From: a virus
Length of the DNA stretch: 64,000 nt
IMG/VR virus record: IMGVR_UViG_3300028908_000005
Span: 27,977-91,976 of that record
Reading direction: 5' to 3' (one strand)
In this document: positions 8,401 to 16,500 of the stretch, one piece after another
Numbering within the stretch: position 1 is the stretch's first letter
Layout of the letters: each line of letters opens with the position of its first letter
Translations under genes and position numbers: made by a program
The notes under the pieces: model-generated
What the model was told of the DNA's origin: nothing
What the model saw: only the letters and a program-made list of their open reading frames with translations
The model's database searches: none

Positions 8401-10220
8401 ATGCGATGCCTTGCCGAGCAGCGACTAGCCGCGCCAAGCCCTACCTAGCCGTGCCAAACCTCGCCGGGCTCTGCCCAGCGTGGCCAAGCCAAGCCAAAAG
8501 AAATCCCAGCAGCCGCCGTTAGACGACTGCTGGGCAATACCATGCAATACCGTGCCTTGCCCGGCAACGCCGCGCCTGGCCCCGCAGTGACAAGCCTTAC
8601 CGTGCTCGAGAAGCCTACGAAGTCCCAGCAGCCGCCGTTAGACGGCTACTGGGCAATACCATGCAATACCGTGCAGTGCCCCGCAACGACTAGCCGAGCC
8701 ATGTAGTGCCGGACCCCGCAGTGCCACACCATGCCATACCAGGAGAAATCCCAGCAGCCGCTGCTAAACGGCTACTGGGCAATACCTCACATCGCCGGGC
8801 AATACCTCGCATTGCCTCGCCGTACCATACCGAGCCCAGCAATGCCTTACACTGCCTAGCGTTACCGTGCCCAGCCGTGCTCGAGAAGCCTACGAAGTCC
8901 CAGCAGCCGCCGTTAGACGGCTACTGGGCGATGCCAAGCCTTGCTTCGGCAAGCGATGCTCTGCCTGGCCAGGCAACGCCCTGCCCAGCGCAGCCGCGCC
9001 TTGCCATAGCTGTTTTGCCACGCACGACCCAGCCTTGCCATACTCTGCCAAACCACGGCTTGCCAGCTGAAATCCCAGCAGCCGCTGTCAAACGGCTACT
9101 GGGCAATACCTTGCAATACCATGCAATACCTCGCAATGCCCAGCATTACCTCGCACCGCAGTGCCTTGCCATACCTAACCTTGCGCTGCGCTACCATGCC
9201 TCGCCACCCCTCGGCGCGCCGTGCCGCTCTTGAGAGCAGCAAGCAGAAATCCCAGCAGCCGCCGCTAGACGACTACTGGGCAATACCATGCAATGCCGCG
9301 CAGTACGGCGCCATGCCCCGCCCAGCCTAGCGCAGCCGAGCCAAAAGAAATCCCAGCAGCCGCCGCTAGACGACTACTGGGCAATACCATGCAATGCCGT
9401 ACACAGCCGTGCCAAACCTAGCCGAGCCATACCTGGCCTCGAACTGCCCTGCCCTACCGAGCCTAACCAAACCAGGCCGTGCCGTGTAAATCCCAGTAGC
9501 CGCCGCTAGACGACTACTGGGCAATACCTTGCAATGCCGCGCAGTACGGTGCCATGCCCCGCCCGGCCGAGCCCAGCAAGGCCACGGCTCACCCTGCCGC
9601 GCCGAGTAAATCCCAGTAGCCGCGGTCAAACGGCTACTGGGCAGTACCTTGCATTGCCACGCAGCGCCGTGCAAAGCCGAACAATGCCATACACTGCGTC
9701 GCCAAACCCCGCCCCGCATTACCAAGCCGAACGATACCTAGCCGAACCACGCCCTGCCCATCTTGGCCAAGCCTCGCCGTATGAAGCCTCGGCAGCGGCG
9801 ATTAAACCGTTGCCGAGTAATTGCCTTGCACCACCGGGGCAAGCCGAGCCTTGCACTGGCAGGCCGAACCCTGCAAAACCATGCCCATCCGGAGCATGCC
9901 GAGCCACGCAAATCCAAGCAGCCGCCGCTAGACGACTGCTTGGCAATACCTTGCAATGCCTGGCATCGCCAAGCCCAGCCCCGCCGTGCATCGCCATGAC
10001 GAGCTGCCGCCGTGCCGGGCCACGCCGATCCGTGCCGTGGGCAAGCCGAGCCTTGCAGTTCCAGGCCGTGCACTACCAAACCTCGCCCTGCCGCGCCGAG
10101 TAAATCCCAGCAGCCGCGGTCAAACGGCTACTGGGCGATATCATGCAATGCCGGACCTCACCAGACCTCGCCGGGCCTTACCAAACCCCGCCGGACCCGG
10201 CCTCGCCACACCTTGGCTTG
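8401..10220. repeat. Array of twelve 30-nt hairpins in 5-bp periodic DNA
   Basis: Twelve hairpins start at 8505, 8624, 8750, 8899, 9074, 9251, 9352, 9492, 9612, 9788, 9914 and 10106. Each is 30 nt: 11-nt arm, 8-nt loop, 11-nt arm. The usual arms are CCCAGCAGCCG and CGGCTACTGGG. AAAT often precedes and CAATACC usually follows. Arms covary: 9612 has a perfect 11-bp stem; 9788 has a different stem (CTCGGCAGCGG with CCGTTGCCGAG); 9914 has CCAAGCAG with CTGCTTGG. Spacers of 71-162 bp are built of pentamers with consensus NNRCC (mostly NNGCC) that hold 5-bp phase from hairpin to hairpin. The plus strand is therefore strongly C-rich. No gene is credible here; long open frames on the plus strand are five-residue periodic artefacts. 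Function unknown. Confidence 0.9.
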
Positions 10221-10235
10221 CATCGAAACTCGGGT

Positions 10236-10829
10236 CTATGCGGCTGCAGACCGGGTCTTCTCGTCGACTTTCCACTTCGTGACGACGAACCGCCCATAAG
10301 GGCCTTTCGTGTCCGGGCGGAAATCTCCCAAGCCGATTCGTTTACCGGCTGCGTCGACCAACTCGCGCGTCAACCCGAGCGACATAATCTCTTCGTCGAG
10401 GTCCAAGGTAAACGCCAATTTCCAATCGGTAAAGCATGGACGGTGCCGCAGGATTCGACCGCCTGTCGACGGAATGCGAACCGCGCGGGTGTCTACCATC
10501 CACGGTTCCTTGTGGATAATTGGCAGCTCGATCTCAACAATCGCCAGCGCGCTCGGCACCAGCGACGTCTTTTGCGTTGTGATCTTCGACTTCCCGTTCT
10601 TGAAAAACTTTCCGGCGGCGATAATGGCGCGGAACAGATTCGGACCGGGGATAATCGGCTTACCGGTCTTTTCGCTGATATACAGGCAATCTTCAGCCTG
10701 TTCTTTCGGCGATTTCTGTTCGCCAACCTGGGCTGCTCTTGTGCCCTTGGTTGCAGCCATCGCAGCCGCATCGGTAAATTTGTGAACCAACAACGGGGAA
10801 ACGCCTTCGATCTCACAACTGATCAACAT
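10236..10829 (-). CDS. Conserved phage-type protein of unknown function
   Basis: A 197-aa protein from the ATG at 10829 (AAGG about 8 nt before it). It starts MLISCEIEGVSPLLVHKF and contains GKPIIPGPNLFRAIIAAGKF, WMVDTRAVRIPSTGGRI and, near the end, GLGDFRPDTKGPYGRF. I have seen this layout in many uncharacterised phage proteins. The glycine-rich C-terminal motif and the N-terminal pattern faintly recall RAMP/Cas7-like folds, but I would not assign that without structure comparison. Its stop codon lies at the edge of the hairpin array. Confidence 0.7.
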   Translation of the reverse strand: MLISCEIEGVSPLLVHKFTDAAAMAATKGTRAAQVGEQKSPKEQAEDCLYISEKTGKPIIPGPNLFRAIIAAGKFFKNGKSKITTQKTSLVPSALAIVEIELPIIHKEPWMVDTRAVRIPSTGGRILRHRPCFTDWKLAFTLDLDEEIMSLGLTRELVDAAGKRIGLGDFRPDTKGPYGRFVVTKWKVDEKTRSAAA

Positions 10830-10884
10830 ACTACACACCTTACAAGAAAATGTCTTCGGTCGCGGGCTTAATTACGCCCGCAGC

Positions 10885-11295
10885 TTATTGAGCCTTATGG
10901 CCTTGGGCCGCGTCCTCGCGCGCCCATTTCAGCAGTAAATCGTAGAGTTCGTCGATCGACGCGACAGTCTCGAAATATGCGTAACTGTCGCTCGGTTCGT
11001 CGCCGAAACTCATACCGCCGGTAAGCAGCATCGCGTAGTCCATTCCCGGAAATCGCACTGCGCTAACATCCCGGCGATCGGGAGCTCCCAGAACGTGCTC
11101 GACGGCGTCCATGATCATCGCGCGGCGTTCTGCCGCTGTGACGTATTCGTCGCCGGCATCGAGCTGTCCTGTAAACTCGGCAATATCTTTAAGATCGCGA
11201 TCGCTGAACTTGTTTAGCAGTTCGCGAATCGCCGCCCGCCGCGAGTCCGTCAACTCTGCTTGCGGAACACCCATGAGGATTAAATCAGCGCCCAT
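10885..11295 (-). CDS. Hypothetical protein
   Basis: A 136-aa, mostly helical protein with an acidic bias and no membrane segment. The ATG at 11295 has AAAGG 8 nt before it. It begins MGADLILMGVPQAEL, followed by helices RRAAIRELLNKF and RDLKDIAEFTG. It lies 4 bp after the stop of the next gene, so it is cotranscribed with it. No family recognised. Confidence 0.7.
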   Translation of the reverse strand: MGADLILMGVPQAELTDSRRAAIRELLNKFSDRDLKDIAEFTGQLDAGDEYVTAAERRAMIMDAVEHVLGAPDRRDVSAVRFPGMDYAMLLTGGMSFGDEPSDSYAYFETVASIDELYDLLLKWAREDAAQGHKAQ

Positions 11296-11299
11296 AACA

Positions 11300-11524
11300 C
11301 TACCTTTTGATTAACGGACATTCACGCAGCAACGCTTCGACCGCCTCGTCGCCGCCATGCTCGTGTGCAAACTTTTTGAACTGTTGCGACAATCGCACCA
11401 CGTTCAAAGTGCGGATACGTCTGCGGCATTTGCTGCAGGCCAGCAAATAACGCCGCTTGCCAGGTCGCAACCACGCGATCGATGTCAAATGCAATGCGTG
11501 GTCATCGTCCTCATACAACAACAT
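11300..11524 (-). CDS. Small protein with CxxC motif
   Basis: A 74-aa protein whose start overlaps the end of the RNase H-like gene by 14 bp. AAGGG lies 7-8 nt before the ATG at 11524. A CSKCRRR motif near residue 30 is the only cysteine pair before a final ECPLIKR, so it may bind metal as a dimer or with a partner. Function unknown. Confidence 0.65.
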   Translation of the reverse strand: MLLYEDDDHALHLTSIAWLRPGKRRYLLACSKCRRRIRTLNVVRLSQQFKKFAHEHGGDEAVEALLRECPLIKR

Positions 11525-12134
11525 CGGTCATCCCTTCAGGAAAACTCTCTGGAAGAACATCATAAATTGTCGCCTCCTGTGGGAACCCTTTGTAGCGTCT
11601 TGCTAGAACAGCGAGGGCGTCATTTTCGACTCCTTTCGCCTTGAGCCTGGCTTGCCTTGCAATCTCGTCTACGAGAATGTTCATATGAACTACGTTTCGC
11701 GGGACATGATGCCACCGCACGCGGTAGCTATTACTCAAAGCATCTATCATCGCCCAGCTCGTACGGTACTTTTTGCGATAATCCGGCGTGTTGCCGGCTA
11801 ACGCGACCGCACGATTATCGGTAATGATGTCGATCGTCACCAACTCGCCGCGCTGCGCCAACTGTTTGCGAAATTTCGGGCCCTCGGTCTTGACGCCGAC
11901 GAACCATTCGATCGCATGCAGATACGGCCATAGCTCAGTGATCTGCGTATTCGCTACATTGAGCGAGCCGTAAAACAGTTTGCGCTTCTGCGTAAGCCGG
12001 TTGATCAGCACGCAGGCCCAGCCGCCTGCCCGTGCCCAGATGCTCCCGCTACCGTCACCAATCAGAATGATATGCCCATCTTCGATATTCAACCGCCGAA
12101 CTAATTGACCAACAGTAAAGATCTGTTGGCTCAT
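11511..12134 (-). CDS. RNase H-like protein
   Basis: A 207-aa protein with an RNase H fold signature. D27 is in GDGSGS, E67 in TQITELW, D106 in IITDNRA and D156 in LVDEIARQAR, matching the D-E-D-D active-site order of RNase HI. The family cuts RNA in RNA-DNA hybrids, for example primer removal. The start at 12134 overlaps the upstream stop as ATGA. The length is somewhat above that of bacterial RNase HI (about 155 aa), with extra sequence at both ends. Activity is likely but not certain. Confidence 0.75.
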   Translation of the reverse strand: MSQQIFTVGQLVRRLNIEDGHIILIGDGSGSIWARAGGWACVLINRLTQKRKLFYGSLNVANTQITELWPYLHAIEWFVGVKTEGPKFRKQLAQRGELVTIDIITDNRAVALAGNTPDYRKKYRTSWAMIDALSNSYRVRWHHVPRNVVHMNILVDEIARQARLKAKGVENDALAVLARRYKGFPQEATIYDVLPESFPEGMTDVVV

Positions 12135-12544
12135 TCCGTTGGCGACTCCTCAGACGAGTTTTCCAGGGCACCGCGTTGTCGCTGCAGCTCTTCGAGCTCT
12201 TTGTTGGCAGATTCCAAGATCTCTGCCGCGACCTGCAAATTGCGAGAGATGCGGTCTGTCACCGCATGCTGCACCCGCGCGATGTTTTCCGATAGTTTTA
12301 TCGAAAACAGCGGTTCGGACCCGGTATTTGTCGCAATCAAACCGAAGTCCAAATCGTGTGCCGGCAGATTCCACACGAACGCAATACCTGCGCCCGCAAA
12401 TTCGGGAATCTCCCGGTTGAGTCTCTGTGTCACTTCGTCGTACGCCTCTACGACTTTTTCGACAAAAGTCTTCTTGGGGTATTCGACGAAGGTCTTCTCG
12501 TCCTGCGACTCCGTAGGAGCCGCTTGTTCGTTTTCATTGCTCAC
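12131..12544 (-). CDS. Hypothetical acidic coiled-coil protein
   Basis: A 137-aa protein. The start is GTG at 12544, with only a weak AAAG upstream. The N-terminal 30 residues are acidic and include a short near-repeat (EKTFVEYPKKTFVEK). The last 50 residues form a predicted coiled coil (AAEILESANKELEELQRQR). There is no membrane segment. Function unknown. Confidence 0.6.
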   Translation of the reverse strand: MSNENEQAAPTESQDEKTFVEYPKKTFVEKVVEAYDEVTQRLNREIPEFAGAGIAFVWNLPAHDLDFGLIATNTGSEPLFSIKLSENIARVQHAVTDRISRNLQVAAEILESANKELEELQRQRGALENSSEESPTE

Positions 12545-12563
12545 TGCTTATTACTTTCTGCTG

Positions 12564-12938
12564 CTACTCCATGTTATCTGCTACGTCTCCGCGAATACGT
12601 TGCAAGACGTAGCCTAACGCTAAACTCAGTCGCGTCGCCGCCATGCTATAGATCGGCAGTTTGACGACAATGTCCCACGGTTCTCGTAACCAGAGACTCG
12701 GAAGGTAGAAAAAGACGATGAGCAACAGCGGTACCCAATGCGATAGGCAGAAGCGGCAGGTTAAAAGGGTTGCCACTAATTCTCTATATGGCCCGACGCG
12801 CCTAGTGCGCGACCCGCCGGGTTCTCCCCACGCGGACACCCATTCCCGCCAGGCGGCAACGACGGATTGCTCGTACAACCAGGCGTTGATGGGTACACCT
12901 GCAGCCAAAGCTATCGCAATTAGGTCCACTGCGCTCAT
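12564..12938 (-). CDS. Small membrane protein, DUF1360-like
   Basis: A 124-aa protein with hydrophobic segments near residues 5-20, 68-85 and about 95-112. It contains LLTCRFCLSHWVP near residue 60, a pattern I associate with DUF1360-type membrane proteins (CxFCxSxW). It sits among other tiny membrane proteins, an arrangement often seen for lysis or host-takeover functions, but nothing here proves a role. The ATG at 12938 is preceded by GATGAGACG. Confidence 0.6.
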   Translation of the reverse strand: MSAVDLIAIALAAGVPINAWLYEQSVVAAWREWVSAWGEPGGSRTRRVGPYRELVATLLTCRFCLSHWVPLLLIVFFYLPSLWLREPWDIVVKLPIYSMAATRLSLALGYVLQRIRGDVADNME

Positions 12939-12981
12939 CGTCTCATCGCACGATTTGGGTTGTTTGCTTCGCTAGCGTGCT

Positions 12982-13164
12982 CTAGCGGTTGTTGGCTTCG
13001 TCCGCTTCGGCAATGCCCATACACACTTGATAAACCATGTACATGGCAAAGCCAACAGGGATGAACGGCAATAATGAGCCTGCGATCCAAGCAAGCACTG
13101 CCGTTCCGCCAAGCCACAATGCTGCGTAATTGAAATAGAAATCAGCAATACTAAAGTCGTCCAC
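12982..13164 (-). CDS. Small membrane protein
   Basis: A 60-aa protein with two hydrophobic segments (about 10-28 and 30-50) and a short acidic tail. The start is GTG at 13164 with AAGGAG 9 nt before it, 3 bp after the stop of the upstream gene. Overlapping frames of similar length exist, but this one has the membrane pattern and the ribosome binding site. Function unknown. Confidence 0.65.
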   Translation of the reverse strand: MDDFSIADFYFNYAALWLGGTAVLAWIAGSLLPFIPVGFAMYMVYQVCMGIAEADEANNR

Positions 13165-13167
13165 GGG

Positions 13168-13377
13168 TCAAGCTCCTTCGCCTCGCGGCCAAGGCTCCAG
13201 CGTCGCTCCTCGATCGGCCAATGGCGGTTTATGCCATAAGGCATCGACGATAGGCAACGGATCTTTCAGTTGCGGTACGCGATGTACCCGAATATCGTCA
13301 GGAGAAAGCGTAGGAGCCGGGTTCCGGTACGTTGCCCGTACACCGTATCGCTCCAAGAACAATTTCGCTGAAGTCAT
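13168..13377 (-). CDS. Hypothetical small protein
   Basis: A 69-aa proline-rich, soluble protein (NPAPTLSPDDIRV, KDPLPIVDALW). The ATG at 13377 is preceded by GGACGGG. It is the first gene of the minus-strand cluster leftward of the divergent terminase start region. Function unknown. Confidence 0.55.
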   Translation of the reverse strand: MTSAKLFLERYGVRATYRNPAPTLSPDDIRVHRVPQLKDPLPIVDALWHKPPLADRGATLEPWPRGEGA

Positions 13378-13392
13378 CTCAACCCGTCCTGT

Positions 13393-13421
13393 TTGTAGTT
13401 ATTGTGGTTAACTCGTATAAT
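13393..13421 (+). promoter_or_regulatory. Candidate sigma70-type promoter for terminase
   Basis: TTGTAG (13393-13398), a 17-bp spacer and a perfect TATAAT (13416-13421) point rightward, about 150 bp before the terminase start. The -35 box is weak (three of six consensus bases). It lies in the 63-bp gap between two minus-strand genes, and a transcript would run antisense through the small gene at 13441-13569 before reaching the terminase. Confidence 0.45.
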
Positions 13422-13440
13422 CTATCCGCCTATGCTCATT

Positions 13441-13569
13441 TTACCTGAGAAGCAGCTCGTATAGTACATAAACCACAACAACCACAACAAACAACCCATC
13501 CGGTACGGCGTCAGCTACGGCGCCGCACAGCTTTCCGAACCCTTCAAGACGCTCACGGTCGTTAGCCAT
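13441..13569 (-). CDS. 42-aa single-span membrane protein
   Basis: From the ATG at 13569, with GGAGG 6-7 nt before it, this reads MANDRERLEGFGKL and then a run of hydrophobic residues rich in valine (FVVVVVVYVLYELL). That gives one membrane helix near the C-terminus. Its start codon and the terminase start codon share two base pairs on opposite strands. A longer version of this frame would run into the terminase gene and is unlikely. Function unknown; size and topology would suit a small lysis or membrane-stress peptide. Confidence 0.6.
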   Translation of the reverse strand: MANDRERLEGFGKLCGAVADAVPDGLFVVVVVVYVLYELLLR

Positions 13570-16500
13570 GTCAAACCTCCATACAGCTACCCAATTACCC
13601 GAAACATTTACACGAGTTTTTGAGTTGCAGAGAAGTGACGGCACAGCGATCCGCGACGAAGAGCGGCTATCGCGATTCGTTCATCTGATCCAAAACAAGC
13701 GTATACACTCTTTCGTCCACGCTTTGCCGCTCATTCTCAACTTGAAGGGCCGGCCATACACGCTCAAAGATCATGCCCCGTTCGAAGAACTGTTCCGGTT
13801 CAAACAGCCGCGGCGGACAACCTACAAGACGGGACGGCAAGTAGGTAAGACCGTATCGCAGGCTGCAGCAATCGTAGCTCGACTTGCGTCGATGCCTAAC
13901 AAGTATCACCCAGAGCCGCATACGATGCTGCACATCACGCCGCTCTATGAACAGATCCGGCGTTTCAGCACGATGTTCCTCGGACCGTTCCTGCAAACGT
14001 CGCCGATACGACAGCTGCTCGTCGACCCGCGCTGCGTCGAAAGTGTGCTGCACCGCACGTTCCGTAACGGCTCGCAAATCCTGCTGTCGTTCACCGGTAT
14101 CGGCCCGGAACCGAACCGAATACGTGGTGCTTTCGCAGACGAATTATCGGAAGATGAATCAGTCACCGGTGACACGCTGCTGACGACGCCGTTAGGCCAA
14201 ATACCGATCAAAGACGCTAGACCCGGCGACATCGTAAAATGTTTTACCGAAGATAACCACGTACGATGGACGACCGTATCCAAAGTGTGGTACGCTGGCA
14301 GACGCCACTGCTACCGCATCACGCTAGAGGATGGATCTTATGTCGACAGCACATCAGAATCGTACGTGGCCACAGATTCCGGATGCTTTCGAGTATCGCA
14401 ACTCATCGAAATTGCCGCCGGAAGCCGCAGCTGCGCAACGCGAAATCGTACTAGCGAACAAGAACAAACCACTGAACCAACAGCAGCTGCAGCTAGTGTA
14501 CGGGACGATGCTCGGCGACGGGCATCTGACGCCGCGAGGTGCCTACGTGGCGACACAGAGCTACGCGTTCAGGGAATACCACTGGGCAAAGTACACGATA
14601 TTGTCCGATTACGTCTACGGCGTACCGTCGAAGCAACAGAAACGCGGAACAGACTTCTGGTCGGTGAAATTCTGGACTGCCGCCACACCGGAATTAGCGT
14701 CCCTACGGCAGCTTTGGTACCCGGACGGCCACAAACGCGTAAATCGCGAAATCTTGCAGACTATCGACGAACTCGGATTTTTGGACTGCGTAATGTGGTG
14801 GATATGCGACGACGGAACCAGATGGGGTCCGAAGTACTCGCCTACACTAAGCCTTTGTACGCACGCTTTTCCACAAAGCGATGTCGAACTTTTGTCGAAC
14901 TGGCTGATGGAACACGGCTATCGATCATCGATTCGCGAGCAGACCCAGTACAGAAAGCCGTTGTATACCCTGATGTTTGCAACGGAGTCAGCCGTACGGC
15001 TGATGCGGAAACTGACACCTTTGGTACATCCTACTATGCTATACAAGGTGGCTGTTACTGGGAGGAACGACACGGAAATCTGTCTGTTCTGCAAACAACC
15101 ATTCCAGTTGAAAACGTTGCGGCGTCGGACCGACCTCGCGTGGTTCCCTTGCTGCGACAACCCCGCGTGCAAGTCTGCCAAGAAGAAGTTCATGCGCCAA
15201 CGCGAACTGTCCAAGCCCGGCGCCAAAGCCAAACGGCAGCAAGCAAAAAGAGAATACGTGCAACGAAACAAAGCCGCAATCTACGCCAAAAACGCCGAAT
15301 GGGCCAGAAACAATCCGGACAAGGTTCGCGAAATTTGGCGACGCGCCGACGCCAAGAAACGCCGCAAGCAACAAGAAGCTATGCCGCCGTGCGTCATTTG
15401 CGGCAAACAAATCAAATTGGAACGCGGCATGAAACATACGCGAACCGCTTGCGGCGGCTGCCAGCCGGAACTGCTGCGGCGACGGGCCAAGATCGCTTAC
15501 TACAAGCGCCGCATGCGTACCGCCAAGACACAGGAACAACGCGAAGCCGCAGCTGCGAAAATGCAAGCCCTGAAAAAGTCGATTGGCGTCGAATAGTCAG
15601 CATCGAATACGTCGGCATACGCGATGTTTACGACGTTGAAACCGCCGGACCGCATACCGTAATACTCAACGGGCATGCGCGACCGCAATGCCAAGACATC
15701 GACCCAAGCCACGAAGGCGTGGTTGACGAAACCATGTCACACTCTACTTGGGCCGTCAAGAAGAGCACCGGCACGCCAAAGACGCTCGACAACTTGCTGC
15801 AGATCAAGTGGGAAGAAAGCAGCCAAGCGGAGTGGTTCGTGCCGTGCTTTCATTGTACCACAAACGGACATCCGACCTACAACATTCCGTCGATCGAATA
15901 TCATCTCGACGCTATGATCGGCCCTTGGCGCGAAGATATATCCGACAAGAGCCCAGCGACGATTTGCTACAAATGCGGTAAGCCGATTTCACCGCGATTC
16001 GGTCGTTGGGTGCATCGTTACAAAGCGCGGCGTTGGACGCATGCCGGCTATCATATACCGCAGATTATTATGCCGATCCACTTCGCTGACCCAAACAAGT
16101 GGTCAACGTTATTACTCAAACGACGCACATTGCCAGCTTATCTGTTTTACAACGAAGTGCTCGGCGAAGCTTACGATACGGCAGCAAAACTTGTCACGCT
16201 CGCCGACCTTAACAAAGCTGCCGTGCTTTGGCCGAACGACGACCACGAAGCTCTGCAGCGACGTCGGAATTATTCACTCGTCGTCCTCGGCGTAGACTGG
16301 GGCGGCGGCGGTAAAGCCGGTGACAGCTACACGACACTTGCGCTCGTTGGCGTTCTGCCGACCGGCGAACTGAATGTCATCTGGGGCAAGCGACTGCTCA
16401 CGCCGCACGATCATATTCGCGAAGCCAAAGAAATCATACACTACTGCAACATGTTCTCGCCCGATTTCGTTGCACACGACTACACTGGCGGCGGTTCGCT

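Noticed and set aside
8706-10103. Long plus-strand open frames in the hairpin array (175 and 189 codons)
   Set aside because: They lack ribosome binding sites. Their products are Pro/Ala/Cys/His-rich with a five-residue periodicity that follows directly from the 5-bp DNA period, and all three frames look alike. They are artefacts of the repeat.
8505-10135. CRISPR array
   Set aside because: Repeats are hairpins of 30 nt, but spacers are 71-162 bp, uneven in length and low-complexity 5-bp periodic, and no cas genes are present.
8505-10135. Integron attC sites
   Set aside because: No integrase and no gene cassettes between hairpins. No attC core-site sequences were recognised; the spacers are non-coding periodic DNA.
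12935-13244. Alternative minus-strand frames over the small membrane gene
   Set aside because: They overlap the 60-aa membrane protein, which has the better ribosome binding site and a clear hydrophobic pattern.
14159-15688. Group I or II intron in the terminase
   Set aside because: Intein blocks A and F are clear in the terminase frame at both junctions and the frame is open across the insert. Intron RNA motifs were not seen.
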